Shown: positions 9,550-19,877, counted from the stretch's first letter. The stretch is DNA of 64,000 nucleotides from Methylovirgula sp. HY1 (GCF_019343105.1 NZ_CP073764.1:2356001-2420000), one strand, 5' to 3'. The notes: generated by a model from the sequence alone, not told the origin. Numbers and translations are program-made.

Positions 9550-10518
9550 ATGTCCCTCACCGTGGCAGTCCAGATGGACCCGATCGACAGGATCAACATC
9601 GCCGGCGACACGACTTTTGCGCTGATGCTGGAAGCCGCCGCACGCGGGCATCGGCTATTTTATTACACGCCCGATAAGCTTTCACTGCTCGAAGGGACGG
9701 TGGTCGCGCAAGCGGCGCCGATTTCGGTGCGCGACGTGAAGGGCGATCATTTCACTTTGGAGGCGGAACGCCGCCTCGATCTGGCGAGCGTCGATGTCGT
9801 CTTGTTGCGCCAAGACCCACCCTTCGATCTCGCCTATATCACTTCGACGCATCTCCTCGAGCTGCTGCCGCCCGAGGTTCTCGTCGTCAACGATCCGGCT
9901 TCTGTGCGAAATGCGCCGGAAAAGCTCTTCGTGATGCAATTTCCGCAATTCATGCCGGCTACGCTCATCACCCGCAACAAATCCGCCATCCAGGCCTTCC
10001 TGGCCGAATATGGGGAGGTGGTGATGAAGCCCCTGCACGGCCATGGCGGTGCCGCGGTGTTCAAGGTCACACGAGATGACCCGAATTTTGGTTCGCTCTA
10101 TGATCTCTTTGCTGCGACCTTCAAAGAGCCATGGGTCGTGCAACGCTTCCTGCCGCAGGTGGTACAAGGCGACAAACGCATCATCCTCGTCGACGGGGTC
10201 GCCGCCGGAGCGGTCAATCGCGTGCCCGCAAAAAACGACATAAGATCCAATATGGTGCGCGGCGGCGCGGCGGCGGCGGCCGAATTCACGCCGCGCGAAA
10301 AAGACATTTGCGAAACCATCGGGCCGGAATTGAAACGTCGTGGCCTGGTTCTGGTTGGAATCGACGTCATTGATGGCCATCTAACCGAGATCAATGTTAC
10401 CTCCCCCACCGGGATCAGAGCTATCCGAAACCTCGGCGGCCCCGATCTCGCCGTCAATGTTTGGGATGCGATCGACGCCCGACTGGCGACCCGGCGCCCC
10501 GCTATGGCTTCCATATAA
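9550..10518 (+). CDS. gshB: Glutathione synthetase
   Basis: A 322-residue ATP-grasp ligase that joins gamma-glutamylcysteine and glycine with ATP hydrolysis to give glutathione. Family features include [20 protein letters not shown] at the N-terminus, [29 protein letters not shown], the ATP-grasp [14 protein letters not shown] and the C-terminal [23 protein letters not shown] at 9550 is preceded by AAAGGAG. The 250 bp before it, divergent from the chemoreceptor gene, must hold both promoters, but none was assigned. glnD follows after 124 bp. Confidence 0.96.
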   Translation: MSLTVAVQMDPIDRINIAGDTTFALMLEAAARGHRLFYYTPDKLSLLEGTVVAQAAPISVRDVKGDHFTLEAERRLDLASVDVVLLRQDPPFDLAYITSTHLLELLPPEVLVVNDPASVRNAPEKLFVMQFPQFMPATLITRNKSAIQAFLAEYGEVVMKPLHGHGGAAVFKVTRDDPNFGSLYDLFAATFKEPWVVQRFLPQVVQGDKRIILVDGVAAGAVNRVPAKNDIRSNMVRGGAAAAAEFTPREKDICETIGPELKRRGLVLVGIDVIDGHLTEINVTSPTGIRAIRNLGGPDLAVNVWDAIDARLATRRPAMASI

Positions 10519-10642
10519 AGGCAAACCTGACGCGCCATTTGCCGGCGGCTGGCACGAAGGACGGGTCGGAGGTAGAAATCCGAACGGAGACACATTTGAG
10601 GCGAGAGAATTTTTGGCGCGAAGACACGCAGGACGTGTCAAA

Positions 10643-13462
10643 ATGACGGCAATGACCGCTCTTGCCCCGGTTTCCGCCGCCGTTCCGCGCCGGGACTGGA
10701 CCTTTTCACCTGCGCAATTGTTCGACCGTGCCAAGATCGGCGCGGCCATCGCCGCGGCGCATGCGCGGCAGGTGAACGGTGACGAACTGCGCAAAGAGGC
10801 CTTGGCACTCATGCGCCAAGGCCTCGAAGACGGACGCCAATTGGCGCGCGCCGCGCTCGAGGCGACGGCCGGCGGCTTGGCCTGCGCCACAAATCTTTCG
10901 CTGATCGAAGATGAGCTTATCCGCGCGCTCTACGATTTCATCGTCACCTACCAGCACCCGCCGCAGGCGGGCACAGTGCCGCATCGGATGGCTGTGATCG
11001 CCGTCGGTGGCTATGGCCGCGGTACGCTGGCGCCCGGCTCGGATATCGACCTCCTGTTTCTGCTGCCGACGGAAAAGGACGCGTGGGGCGAGAAAGTCGC
11101 CGAATCGATTCTCTATGCGCTTTGGGATTTGCGCCAGAAGATCGGCCATTCGACGCGCTCGATCGAAGAATGTTTACGCCAGGCGACGGAAGACATGACC
11201 GTGCGCACGGCGCAGCTCGAAGCGCGCCATATTCTTGGCGACGAACAGCTTTTTGAAACCATGCGCAGCCGCTTCGAGGCCGAGGTCGTGCATCTCGCGC
11301 CGGCCGAATTCGTCACCGCCAAGCTGGCCGAGCGCGATGCGCGAATCTCCCGTGCCGGACGGTCGCGCTATCTGGTCGAACCCAATGTCAAAGAAGGCAA
11401 GGGCGGCCTGCGCGATCTCAACACGCTGTTTTGGATCGCCAAATGCGTCTATCGGGTCCGCGATGCCTCGGATCTCGTCGCAGCCGGGCTGTTCACGCCG
11501 CGGGAATATCGGTTGTTTTGCCGCTGCGAGGAATTTTTGTGGCGGGTGCGCTGCCATTTGCATTTTGCCACCGGCCGCGCCGAGGAGATCCTGAGCTTCG
11601 ACCAGCAACGGGGCATCGCGGAACGTCTCGGCTATGCGACACGCGGCGGCCTCGTCGCCGTCGAGCGCTTCATGAAGCATTATTTTCTCGTCGCCAAGGA
11701 TGTCGGCGATCTGACCGCCGTCGTTTGCGCGGCGCTCGAAGAAAAGCAGGCGAAGCCGGCCGCCGTCCTCGACCGTTTCGCGGCGCACCTGCGGCACCAT
11801 GAAAAGCTGGTGAAAAGCGCCGGCTTTACCATCGAAAACGGCCGCATCAGCACCGCAAGCCCGGACGTCTTCGCCCGCAATCCCGTCAATCTCATCCGGC
11901 TGTTCTGGCTGGCCGACCGCAGCGGGCTAGCCATTCATCCCGATGCCAAACGGATGGTGATTTCGTCGCTGAAGTTGATCGATGCCAAACTGCGCGCCGA
12001 TCCCGAGGCAAACCGGCTGTTTCTTCAGGTTCTGACGTCGCGCAATTCACCCGAAGTCGTTTTGCGGCTCATGAACGAAGCCGGCGTGCTCGGCCGTTTC
12101 ATCCCCGATTTCGGCCGCATCGTCGCCTTGATGCAATTCAACATGTATCATCACTTCACGGTCGACGAGCATCTCTTGCGCGCGGTTGGACATCTCGCCG
12201 ACATGGAAGCGCATCGCTTCATCCAGGAACATCCGCTGTCGAGCGCAATCGTTGCTTCGATTGAAAAGCGCACGGCGCTTTATCTCGCGCTTTTCCTGCA
12301 TGACATCGCCAAGGGGCGGCCGGAGGATCATTCGCTGGCCGGCGTCGAAGTCGCGCGGCGTCTGTGCGCCCGTTTCGGCCTGTCCGAGGCGGAAACGGAA
12401 AGCGTCGCCTGGCTCGTTGCAAACCATTTGATCATGTCCGATACGGCGCAAAGGCGCGATCTCGGCGACCGCCGCACGATCGAGACTTTCGCCGCGCGTG
12501 TGCAGACGCTCGAACGGCTCAAAATGCTGCAAGTTCTGACGGTCTGCGACATTTATGCGGTTGGTCCGGGCGTCTGGAACGGCTGGAAGGGCGAATTGCT
12601 CCGCACGCTCTATTGGGAAACCGAGGTCGTGCTCGCCGGCGGCCATTCGGCGCAGGAGCGGACGCGGCGTGTCGAATCCGCCAAAAAGGAATTGCGCGAG
12701 CAATTGCCGAATTGGACAGACGGCGATTTCGCCTCCTATGCGGCGCGTCATCAGCAAGCCTATTGGCTGAAAGTGGATCTGCCGCACAAGATCCGCCACG
12801 CCAAACTCCTCAATATGACCGAAGTCGAAATCCCGACCTCGATCACCGACATTGCGACGGACGCCTTTCGCGCCGTCACCGAACTCACGGTGGTCGCGCC
12901 CGACCATCCGAGGCTCTTGTCCACCATCACCGGCGCCTGCGCCGCGTCCGCCGCCAATATCGTCGACGCGCAGATCTTCACGACCACCGACGGGCTGGCG
13001 CTCGACACGATCTTCCTTTCCCGCGCCTTCGATCGCGACGATGACGAATTGCGCCGCGCCGGCAGGATCGGGTTGGCGATCGAACAGGCCTTGCGCGGCG
13101 AGATCCGGCTGAAGGAGTTGATCATTGCCAGGGGGCGGCCCTTGAATGACCGCGACACGGCCTTTCACGTGCCCCCCGAGGTCCTCGTCGACAATAATCT
13201 CTCGCGCAAATTCACCGTTCTTGAAGTTTCCTGCCGCGACCGGCCGGGGCTCCTCTATGACGTCACCCGTGCGCTGTCTGGCCTCGATCTCAACATCGGC
13301 TCCGCCCATGTCGCGACGTTCGGCGAAAAGGCGGCGGACGTGTTCTATGTCACGGATTTGAGCGGCGCCAAGATCACCGCCCATGCGCGCATTGGCGCAA
13401 TCAAGCACCGCCTTCTTCGCGCCCTGAGCGAAAAGCCGGCAGAGACCGAAGAGCACGTTTGA
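10643..13462 (+). CDS. glnD: Bifunctional PII uridylyltransferase / uridylyl-removing enzyme GlnD
   Basis: A 939-residue glutamine sensor that uridylylates PII when nitrogen is scarce and removes UMP when glutamine is high. Domains in order: nucleotidyltransferase near residues 120-145 (GGYGRGTLAPGSDIDLLFL, metal-binding DID), the GlnD helical region, an HD phosphohydrolase near 550 (ALFLHDIAKG), and two C-terminal ACT domains near 748 (VVAPDHPRLLSTITG) and 861 (SCRDRPGLLYDVTRALSG). I chose ATG at 10643, with AGGACG upstream, because the longer open frame overlaps gshB in another frame. A possible substrate, the PII protein at 1-150, lies in the same window. Confidence 0.96.
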   Translation: MTAMTALAPVSAAVPRRDWTFSPAQLFDRAKIGAAIAAAHARQVNGDELRKEALALMRQGLEDGRQLARAALEATAGGLACATNLSLIEDELIRALYDFIVTYQHPPQAGTVPHRMAVIAVGGYGRGTLAPGSDIDLLFLLPTEKDAWGEKVAESILYALWDLRQKIGHSTRSIEECLRQATEDMTVRTAQLEARHILGDEQLFETMRSRFEAEVVHLAPAEFVTAKLAERDARISRAGRSRYLVEPNVKEGKGGLRDLNTLFWIAKCVYRVRDASDLVAAGLFTPREYRLFCRCEEFLWRVRCHLHFATGRAEEILSFDQQRGIAERLGYATRGGLVAVERFMKHYFLVAKDVGDLTAVVCAALEEKQAKPAAVLDRFAAHLRHHEKLVKSAGFTIENGRISTASPDVFARNPVNLIRLFWLADRSGLAIHPDAKRMVISSLKLIDAKLRADPEANRLFLQVLTSRNSPEVVLRLMNEAGVLGRFIPDFGRIVALMQFNMYHHFTVDEHLLRAVGHLADMEAHRFIQEHPLSSAIVASIEKRTALYLALFLHDIAKGRPEDHSLAGVEVARRLCARFGLSEAETESVAWLVANHLIMSDTAQRRDLGDRRTIETFAARVQTLERLKMLQVLTVCDIYAVGPGVWNGWKGELLRTLYWETEVVLAGGHSAQERTRRVESAKKELREQLPNWTDGDFASYAARHQQAYWLKVDLPHKIRHAKLLNMTEVEIPTSITDIATDAFRAVTELTVVAPDHPRLLSTITGACAASAANIVDAQIFTTTDGLALDTIFLSRAFDRDDDELRRAGRIGLAIEQALRGEIRLKELIIARGRPLNDRDTAFHVPPEVLVDNNLSRKFTVLEVSCRDRPGLLYDVTRALSGLDLNIGSAHVATFGEKAADVFYVTDLSGAKITAHARIGAIKHRLLRALSEKPAETEEHV

Positions 13463-13592
13463 TGCGCGAGAGCGTTTTCCAACCGGGTGGAATCATCCTC
13501 TGGCTCTCGGTTCTTCCCCTCACGCTCCGGCAATGACCGCCGGCGACAACTTGATTTTCACCGTTTGCCACCTGATATCGGGGGGCGACACC

Positions 13593-14189
13593 ATGACAGA
13601 AACGGGTCCAAGCATGGCCGATCCAAACCTCAATGAAAATAATCGCACCGACCCTCAAACGGATACGGGGGCGCCGACCGACACCGCGCCCGGCGAGCCA
13701 AATCCGTTTGCCGTTTTGCAGAAGCTGCAGCAGGAAAATGAAGAATTGAAAGATCGCGTGCTGCGGACGCTCGCGGAGATGGAAAATTTACGGCGCCGGA
13801 CCGAAAAAGAGGTGGCGGACGCCAAGCTCTACGGCGTCACGTCGTTTGCGCGCGATATGCTGACTTTCGTGGATAATATGCGGCGGATCGTCGACAATGT
13901 CCCCTCCGAAATGCGCGAAAGCACCGGCACGGCAACGGCGACGCTTGTCGAGGGCCTCGAACTGACCGAACGCGATTTCCTATCGCGTCTGGCGCGGCAT
14001 GGCGTGAAGAAATTGGAGCCGCAAGGCGCCAAATTCGATCCCAATCGCCATGAAGCTTTGTTCGAAATCCCGGATGAGAGCGTGCCGAATGGGACGGTGA
14101 TGCAGGTCGTCGAAGACGGCTATGCGATCGGCGACCGCGTGCTGCGTCCGGCCAAGGTCGGAATCTCGCGCGGCGGCCCAAAAGCATGA
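13593..14189 (+). CDS. grpE: Nucleotide exchange factor GrpE
   Basis: A 198-residue co-chaperone that releases ADP from DnaK. It has a low-complexity acidic N-terminus (residues 1-40), a long helix (LQQENEELKDRVLRTLAEME then NLRRRTEKEV), and the beta wing with KKLEPQGAKFDPNRHEALFE and the terminal GYAIGDRVLRPAKVGI signature. ATG at 13593 follows GGGGGCGACACC; an in-frame start at 13533 would add a non-homologous stretch. hrcA, a common neighbour, is not here; grpE instead follows glnD, while dnaK and dnaJ lie 6-8 kb downstream on the other strand. Confidence 0.95.
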   Translation: MTETGPSMADPNLNENNRTDPQTDTGAPTDTAPGEPNPFAVLQKLQQENEELKDRVLRTLAEMENLRRRTEKEVADAKLYGVTSFARDMLTFVDNMRRIVDNVPSEMRESTGTATATLVEGLELTERDFLSRLARHGVKKLEPQGAKFDPNRHEALFEIPDESVPNGTVMQVVEDGYAIGDRVLRPAKVGISRGGPKA

Positions 14190-14220
14190 TCCGGCACAAT
14201 TGCGGAGTTTGTGGATAAGA

Positions 14221-14898
14221 TTACGGTGACGGCCGCGTCACCCGCCGCAAGGTGAGGTTGATGCGGCCAGCCGCCGGCAACAGAGCCGACGTGCCTGGAA
14301 TGATCCGCGCAACACCATGATAAGCGAAGCGCGACGCGCCGGCGAGAACCACGGCATCGCCCGAGGCCAATTCGAGGGCCGTCGTTTTTCCGCCCCGCGC
14401 GGTGCCGCCGACGCGAAAGATGCATGAGCTGCCGAGCGACAGCGACAGGACAGGCGCGGCGAGATCCGCCTCGTCACGGTCCTGATGCAGACCCATCCGC
14501 GCGGAAACATCGTAATAATTGATCAGACAAGCCTCCGGCGCAAAAGCATAGGCCGCGAGATCGGTCCATGCCTGCAACGCGGCGGCGGGAATCTTCGGCC
14601 AAGGCTTGCCGGTTTCGGGATGCAGCGTCTGATAGCGATAGCCGCCGGCGCGGTCAGACACCCAGCCGAACGGCCCGCAATTGCTCATTCGCACGGAAAA
14701 GGCTTTGCCGGTCTTCGGCATCACCGGCTGAAACAAGGGCGCAGCCGCAAGCGCAGCCTCGATGTCAGAGAGCAGAAGATGCTGGGCCGGCGGGTCGAGA
14801 TAGGCGGGCACATGGACGAGGCCGTTGGCGTAAACACGCGCTTGCGGCGGCAAGCCCTTCGGCAAATGTTCGAAAAGATGCGCCTGAGCGCGGCTCAC
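14221..14898 (-). CDS. alkB: AlkB-family 2-oxoglutarate/Fe(II) DNA dealkylase
   Basis: A 225-residue oxidative demethylase for 1-methyladenine and 3-methylcytosine lesions in DNA. The iron triad is H138 and D140 (GLHQDRDE) and H194 ([10 protein letters not shown]); the 2-oxoglutarate clamp is R212-x5-R218 (RINLTLR). The nucleotide-binding CGPFGWVSD and [10 protein letters not shown] segments are also present. The start is GTG at 14898, which overlaps the gpmA stop as GTGA with AAGGAG upstream, so translation is probably coupled to gpmA. The gene converges with grpE, 31 bp away. Confidence 0.94.
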   Translation of the reverse strand: MSRAQAHLFEHLPKGLPPQARVYANGLVHVPAYLDPPAQHLLLSDIEAALAAAPLFQPVMPKTGKAFSVRMSNCGPFGWVSDRAGGYRYQTLHPETGKPWPKIPAAALQAWTDLAAYAFAPEACLINYYDVSARMGLHQDRDEADLAAPVLSLSLGSSCIFRVGGTARGGKTTALELASGDAVVLAGASRFAYHGVARIIPGTSALLPAAGRINLTLRRVTRPSP

Positions 14899-15515
14899 GG
14901 CTTTAAAATCTCCTTCGATTCGACGGTCGAATCGGCATTCAAGCGATAGATCAGCGCAACGCCGGTCGCGATCTCCACCGTCGGGATGGTCGATGGCGTC
15001 AAACGGTCGAGAACCATGACGAGCGCGCGCAACGAATTGCCATGCGCGGAGACGAGCACCGCCTCGCCGCCGAGCACGGCGGGCAAGATCGCTTGGCAAT
15101 AAAGCGGCAGCACCCGCCCGACCGTATCCTTCAGACTTTCGCCGCCGGGCGGCGCCACATCATAGGAACGGCGCCAGAGATGCACTTGTTCCTCGCCCCA
15201 TTTCGCCCGCGCGTCGTCTTTGTTGAGACCGCAGAGATCGCCGTAGTCGCGCTCGTTCAGGCCTTCATCGCTGACGATCGGAATATCTTCCTGCCCGAGC
15301 TCGGCAAGGATCAACTCCAGTGTGATTTGTGCCCGGCTCAGCTTCGAGGTGAAGGCGCGATCGAAATGCATGCCGCGCGCTTTCATGCTGCGGCCGGCCG
15401 CATGGGCTTCCTCGATGCCTTTCTCGGTAAGGCCCGGGTCCTTCCAGCCGGTGAAGAGATTCTTCAGATTCCATTCGCTCTGGCCGTGCCTTACGAGGAC
15501 GAGAAGACGCTGCAT
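14895..15515 (-). CDS. gpmA: 2,3-bisphosphoglycerate-dependent phosphoglycerate mutase
   Basis: A 206-residue histidine-phosphatase-fold mutase that interconverts 3- and 2-phosphoglycerate in glycolysis/gluconeogenesis. R9-H10-G11 ([10 protein letters not shown]) holds the phosphorylated histidine. [50 protein letters not shown] and [11 protein letters not shown] complete the active site. The length is the short rhizobial form compared with about 250 in E. coli. It sits downstream of dapB and overlaps alkB by 4 bp, so dapB-gpmA-alkB look like one transcription unit. Confidence 0.96.
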   Translation of the reverse strand: MQRLLVLVRHGQSEWNLKNLFTGWKDPGLTEKGIEEAHAAGRSMKARGMHFDRAFTSKLSRAQITLELILAELGQEDIPIVSDEGLNERDYGDLCGLNKDDARAKWGEEQVHLWRRSYDVAPPGGESLKDTVGRVLPLYCQAILPAVLGGEAVLVSAHGNSLRALVMVLDRLTPSTIPTVEIATGVALIYRLNADSTVESKEILKP

Positions 15516-15565
15516 GGATCATCCTTCGACATGGTTTTGGCGCTGGCGCTCGGCGGCCGGTCGCA

Positions 15566-16378
15566 TCATCCGGCAAGGCCCAACACATCGGCCATGGAAT
15601 AAAGGCCAGGCTTGCGCCCCTGCGCCCAGACTGCCGCATGTAGAGCGCCGCGTGCAAAAATCCCTCGATCTTCCGCACGATGCGCAAGTTCGAGTCGTTC
15701 GCCCTGGCCGGCGAAGACGACCATATGATCGCCGACCACCGTGCCGCCGCGCAAAGACGCAAAACCGATGCTGCCCGGCACCCGGGCGCCGGTATGGCCA
15801 TCGCGGCTGCGCACCGAATTTTCCTCGAGATCGACGCCCCGCCCGCGCGCCGCGGCGGCGCCGAGCAGCAGAGCTGTGCCGGAGGGCGCATCGACTTTCA
15901 TCCGATGGTGCATTTCGGCGATTTCAATATCGAAATCGATGCCGAGCGTGCGTGCCGCTTTTTCGACGAGGCCGGCGAGAAGATTGACGCCTAGGCTCAT
16001 ATTGCCCGATCGCACGATCGCCGCATGACGGGCCGCCGCCGAAATCGCCTTGAGATCGTCGTTCGAGAAGCCGGTCGTGCCGATGACATGCGCGATCCGC
16101 GCCTGCGCCGCCAGGGCCGCCAGTTCCACACTTGCGCGCGGTGAGCTGAAATCGATGATCCCGTCGGCCGCGATCACGCAGCCCAGGGGATCGCTCGAGA
16201 CCGCGACGCCGAGCGGCCCGCCGCCCGCCAGAGTGCCGGCATCCTGGCCGAGAAACTTGCTCTCGCCACCTTCGAGCGCGCCCACGAGCGTGACGCCTTC
16301 GGTATTGGTGATCAGATCGATGAGCACACGGCCCATGCGGCCAGCCGCCCCGGCCACGATCAGCCTTAAATCGCTCAT
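15566..16378 (-). CDS. dapB: 4-hydroxy-tetrahydrodipicolinate reductase
   Basis: A 270-residue NAD(P)H-dependent reductase of the diaminopimelate/lysine pathway. The nucleotide-binding motif [10 protein letters not shown] is at residues 8-17. The conserved [10 protein letters not shown], the active-site [19 protein letters not shown] and the C-terminal [17 protein letters not shown] are all present. ATG at 16378 gives the standard N-terminus MSDLRLIV; the frame is open further upstream but without homology. It leads the dapB-gpmA-alkB group. Confidence 0.96.
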   Translation of the reverse strand: MSDLRLIVAGAAGRMGRVLIDLITNTEGVTLVGALEGGESKFLGQDAGTLAGGGPLGVAVSSDPLGCVIAADGIIDFSSPRASVELAALAAQARIAHVIGTTGFSNDDLKAISAAARHAAIVRSGNMSLGVNLLAGLVEKAARTLGIDFDIEIAEMHHRMKVDAPSGTALLLGAAAARGRGVDLEENSVRSRDGHTGARVPGSIGFASLRGGTVVGDHMVVFAGQGERLELAHRAEDRGIFARGALHAAVWAQGRKPGLYSMADVLGLAG

Positions 16379-16748
16379 CTGGCCCGTCTCCCAATCCGCC
16401 CGGACTATGCCGCCGAATGCTGCCAATCTTATGATTCAAGCCGTGATGCTATAAGGCCGCGACGGCAGATTGGGAAGCCTGCCCCAGCGCAACGCGCAAG
16501 CTCCCGACAAAAGCCACATATTGCCTCGCCTTGCGTGCCTGCCTATGCTCGCTGGCATGCCGCGTCGGCTATGGCACGTGCTGGCACATGAACGGGAACG
16601 GCATCGGGAACCGATGCGGGTCTCGCGCGAAGCTGCTTTGGGCGGGGTTTAGCCGATATGCGTGCCGCAACGTGGTGAAATTGGCTGTATCAGAAGAGAA
16701 TGTGCCAGCCGCGACTGACGCCGCCGGACCAGATGGAGTGCCAAAATC
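16379..16748. other. Intergenic stretch between divergent dapB and mmsA; no gene recognised
   Basis: These 370 bases must contain the promoters of dapB (minus) and mmsA (plus). Short open frames occur on the plus strand but have no recognisable protein features. A TGGCACGTGCTGGCACATG repeat near 16575 resembles the -24 half of a sigma-54 promoter, but the -12 GC is out of register. Confidence 0.4.
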
Positions 16749-18242
16749 TTGCAGGAATTGACCCATTTCATCGGCGGCAAGCACGTCAACGGCAGCTCCG
16801 GGCGTTTCGGCGAGGTCTTCACGCCGATGACCGGCGAGGTCGGCGCCAAAGTGCCGCTCGCCTCGCCTGCCGAAATCCGCGCCGCGGTGGAAAATGCCAA
16901 GGCGGCGCAGCCGGGCTGGGCCGCGACCAATCCGCAGCGCCGCGCCCGCGTCTTCATGAAATTCGTCGATCTCCTCAACCGCGACATGAACAGCCTCGCC
17001 GAGTTGCTCGCGCGCGAACATGGCAAGACCATTCCCGATGCGAAGGGCGATATTCAACGCGGCCTCGAAGTCGCGGAGTTCGCGATCGGCATTCCGCATC
17101 TCATCAAGGGCGAATATAGCGACAGCGCCGGCACCGGCATCGACATTTATTCGATGCGCCAGCCGCTCGGCGTCGTCGCCGGCATCACGCCCTTCAATTT
17201 TCCGGCGATGATCCCGCTGTGGAAATGCGCGCCGGCCATCGCCTGCGGCAATGCCTTCATATTGAAGCCGTCGGAACGCGATCCCGGCGTGCCGCTGCGG
17301 CTCGCCGAACTCTGGATCGAGGCCGGCCTGCCGCCGGGCATTTTCAACGTGATCAACGGCGACAAGCAAGCCGTCGACGCGCTCATCGACGATCCCGATG
17401 TCGCCGCCATAGGCTTTGTCGGCTCGACGCCCATCGCCGAATATATTTACGCACGCAGCGCCGCGCATGGAAAGCGCGTGCAATGTTTCGGCGGCGCCAA
17501 GAATCATATGGTCATCATGCCCGACGCCGATATGAAACAGGCCGTCGATGCCTTGATCGGCGCCGGCTATGGCTCGGCCGGCGAGCGCTGCATGGCAATC
17601 TCCGTCGCCGTGCCGGTCGGCAAGGCGACGGCGGAGGCCTTGATGGAGCAGCTCGTGCCGCGCGTCGAGAATTTGAAGATCGGCCCGTCGACCGATGCCT
17701 CCGCCGATTATGGTCCGCTCGTTACACGCGACGCTTTAGAGCGCGTGCGCAACTATGTCGACATCGGCATCAAGGAAGGCGCGACGCTCGCCGTCGACGG
17801 CCGCGGCTTCAAGATGCAGGGCTATGAGAACGGCTTCTATATGGGCGGCTGTCTCTTCGACAATGTAACGAAGGACATGCGCATCTATAAGGAAGAGATT
17901 TTCGGGCCGGTGCTCTCCGTCCTTCGCGCCGAAAAATATGACGAGGCCCTGCGGCTCTGCAATGAGCACGAATATGGCAATGGCGTCGCGATCTTTACCC
18001 GCGACGGCGATACGGCGCGCGATTTCGCATCAAAGGTTCAAGTCGGCATGGTCGGCGTCAATGTGCCGATCCCGGTGCCGCTGTCCTATTACACCTTCGG
18101 CGGCTGGAAACGCTCGTCCTTCGGCGATCTCAATCAGCACGGCCCGGATTCGATCCACTTCTATACGAAGACCAAGACCGTGACCTCGCGCTGGCCTTCC
18201 GGCGTGAAAGAGGGCGCGAGTTTTGTCATGCCGCTGATGTGA
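16749..18242 (+). CDS. mmsA: CoA-acylating methylmalonate-semialdehyde dehydrogenase
   Basis: A 497-residue aldehyde dehydrogenase that converts methylmalonate semialdehyde or malonate semialdehyde to propionyl- or acetyl-CoA in valine, inositol or beta-alanine breakdown. ALDH motifs: GITPFNFPAMIPLW, the GFVGSTPIAEYIY NAD site, GGAKNHMVIMPDAD (Glu replaced by Asn-His, as in CoA-dependent members) and the catalytic Cys in GSAGERCMAISVAV. The C-terminus ends in KTKTVTSRWP, typical of MmsA. The apparent start is TTG at 16749, with GGAG about 12 bases upstream. No other valine-catabolic gene is nearby. Confidence 0.94.
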   Translation: MQELTHFIGGKHVNGSSGRFGEVFTPMTGEVGAKVPLASPAEIRAAVENAKAAQPGWAATNPQRRARVFMKFVDLLNRDMNSLAELLAREHGKTIPDAKGDIQRGLEVAEFAIGIPHLIKGEYSDSAGTGIDIYSMRQPLGVVAGITPFNFPAMIPLWKCAPAIACGNAFILKPSERDPGVPLRLAELWIEAGLPPGIFNVINGDKQAVDALIDDPDVAAIGFVGSTPIAEYIYARSAAHGKRVQCFGGAKNHMVIMPDADMKQAVDALIGAGYGSAGERCMAISVAVPVGKATAEALMEQLVPRVENLKIGPSTDASADYGPLVTRDALERVRNYVDIGIKEGATLAVDGRGFKMQGYENGFYMGGCLFDNVTKDMRIYKEEIFGPVLSVLRAEKYDEALRLCNEHEYGNGVAIFTRDGDTARDFASKVQVGMVGVNVPIPVPLSYYTFGGWKRSSFGDLNQHGPDSIHFYTKTKTVTSRWPSGVKEGASFVMPLM

Positions 18243-18251
18243 GGGGAAGCG

Positions 18252-18295
18252 CTCACCCTGAGGAGCCGCCAAAGGCGGCGTTTCGAAGGGTCGGG
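18252..18295. repeat. Rhizobiales-type palindromic repeat between mmsA and pyrF
   Basis: The core is GAGCCGCCAAAGGCGGCG with a 6-bp inner stem GCCGCC/GGCGGC, framed by ACCCT and AGGGT arms. It resembles the short REP sequence common between genes in Rhizobiales. It lies between convergent mmsA and pyrF and could terminate both. Confidence 0.6.
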
Positions 18296-18303
18296 GATCG
18301 GGC

Positions 18304-19026
18304 TCACCCGCTCGTTCCTTCGATCTCTCTGACGATCGCCTCGGCGGCGGCGGCGGGATCTTCCGCCGCGATGATCGGCCGTCCGACGACGAGATAATCC
18401 GCGCCCGCGGCAATGGCGGATGCCGGCGTCGCGACCCGCTTTTGATCGTCCGCCTCCGCGCCTTGCGGCCTTATACCCGGCGTCACCAGAATCATTTCAT
18501 CGCCGACCATCAGCCGCAGCGCCGGAACTTCGGCGGCCGACAGAATGAGACCGTCGATCTTCGCGCCCCAGGCTTGCGCGGCGCGGCGCGCGACGAGATC
18601 CTGCACCGAAAATCCGTAGCCCGCCGCGGCGAGATCGGCATCGTCATAAGATGTCATCACCGTCACGGCGAGGAGCTTGAGCGCGGAACCTTCGACGCCT
18701 TCTTTCGCCGCCGCCATGGTCGGCGGATAGGCATGAATGGTGAGGAATTCATAGCCGCGCCGGGCCAATGCCGCGGTCGCCCGCGCCACCGTATTGGGAA
18801 TGTCGTGCAGCTTGAGGTCCATGAAGACCTTCTTGCCCTGCGCGATGAGGCGATCGGCAAGCGTAAAGCCATTGTTTGAAGCATCGCCGGAATAGGCGAG
18901 CTCCATGCCAATCTTATAGAAGGCAACCGTCGACCCGAGGCGTTCCACCATCGTCTCGGCCCGCGCCGGATCGGAAAAATCAAGCGCGACGATCAAACGC
19001 TCGGAAGGCTTCGGCTTTTCACGCAT
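18304..19026 (-). CDS. pyrF: Orotidine 5'-phosphate decarboxylase
   Basis: A 240-residue TIM-barrel enzyme that decarboxylates OMP to UMP in pyrimidine synthesis. Visible: the N-terminal LIVALDFSD, the phosphate-site lysine YKIGMEL, the catalytic DLKLHDIPNTV (Asp-x-Lys-x-x-Asp), LTIHAYP, and the C-terminal VTPGIRP plus ADYLVVGRPII phosphate-binding loops. The length is standard. It stands alone on the minus strand, 59 bp past the start side of the pmtA stop. Confidence 0.96.
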   Translation of the reverse strand: MREKPKPSERLIVALDFSDPARAETMVERLGSTVAFYKIGMELAYSGDASNNGFTLADRLIAQGKKVFMDLKLHDIPNTVARATAALARRGYEFLTIHAYPPTMAAAKEGVEGSALKLLAVTVMTSYDDADLAAAGYGFSVQDLVARRAAQAWGAKIDGLILSAAEVPALRLMVGDEMILVTPGIRPQGAEADDQKRVATPASAIAAGADYLVVGRPIIAAEDPAAAAEAIVREIEGTSG

Positions 19027-19085
19027 GGATACGGCCCACGGAGTTCGACAAAAGCCCGAAGGCCAAGCCTTTTATTTAGCGCAGA

Positions 19086-19877
19086 TCATTTGAGAATGAG
19101 GCGCAATTTGTCGAGATCGGGGAATTTGCGCAAAAAACCGAGGGGACTTGCAAGCCGCGCCACCTTCAAACTCATCGCTTTGAATTCCGCGCGGAGATTG
19201 CGGCGCGATTTCTCGCCGGCCTTATGCTGACGAAAGATCCCGACATCGGCGCGAAACTCGGGCGGCGTGGGACGACCCTCGCCGGCACGGCGATAGATCC
19301 AGACGCGGGCCGGCGGCAGATTGAGCCAGATGCGCGGCGAGGCTTCCGCCTCGAAAGCAATCGGCGGCGCCTTGCGCGGAATCGGCGAGTTGAGACTATA
19401 GGTGAATTGCACGAACACGCCGTCCGACGCCATGAGATCGAAGGCATCTGCGAGAAGCGCCAGACGCAGACGCTCCGGCTTCGTCAACAAAGGAAGGCTC
19501 GAGACCACGGCCGCCGCGGGTGCTGCAAGGCAGCCCCTAAAGGTCGTCGTCAGGTCATAGGCATCGCCGCGAATGACGCGGACGCCGGGGAAGCGCTGCG
19601 CGAGGAGCGCGCAGAATTTTTCGTCGAATTCGACGAGGATCAGCCGCTCCGGTTCGATGCCGCGGTCGAGAAGCGCCTGAGTGATCACCCCTGTACCAGG
19701 GCCAAGCTCGATGATCGGCCCGCTCGATGCCGGATCGATCGCCCGCGCCATCATTTGCGCCAGCGCCGGCCCCGATGGCGTCACGGCACCGGTCAAAAGC
19801 GGATTGTCGAACCAGGATTTGATGAATCGCGCCTCATCCGCAAAACGGTCCTCGATCCGCAAATTCGGCTTTGGCAT
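19086..19877 (-). CDS. pmtA: Class I SAM-dependent methyltransferase, phospholipid N-methyltransferase-like (PmtA)
   Basis: A 263-residue methyltransferase resembling rhizobial phosphatidylethanolamine N-methyltransferase, which makes phosphatidylcholine in three steps. The SAM site is PIIELGPGTGVITQ (about residues 52-65). It is preceded by FIKSWFDNPLLTGAVTPSGP, the region typical of PmtA, and followed by ILVEFDEKFCALLAQRFPGV and VVSSLPLLTKPERL. QFTYSLNSPIP and VWIYRR close the conserved domain. About 60 further C-terminal residues, rich in Lys and Arg, extend beyond the usual end. ATG at 19877 was chosen over TTG at 19913. A different specificity, such as rRNA dimethylation, is less likely. 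Confidence 0.75.
   Translation of the reverse strand: MPKPNLRIEDRFADEARFIKSWFDNPLLTGAVTPSGPALAQMMARAIDPASSGPIIELGPGTGVITQALLDRGIEPERLILVEFDEKFCALLAQRFPGVRVIRGDAYDLTTTFRGCLAAPAAAVVSSLPLLTKPERLRLALLADAFDLMASDGVFVQFTYSLNSPIPRKAPPIAFEAEASPRIWLNLPPARVWIYRRAGEGRPTPPEFRADVGIFRQHKAGEKSRRNLRAEFKAMSLKVARLASPLGFLRKFPDLDKLRLILK

Noticed and set aside
13468-13505. Terminator after glnD
   Set aside because: The GAGAGCGTTTTCC segment is a fragment of the dispersed repeat and lacks a paired arm with a T-run.
16575-16595. Sigma-54-like promoter before mmsA
   Set aside because: The TGGCACG -24 element is present, but the -12 GC is one base out of register.
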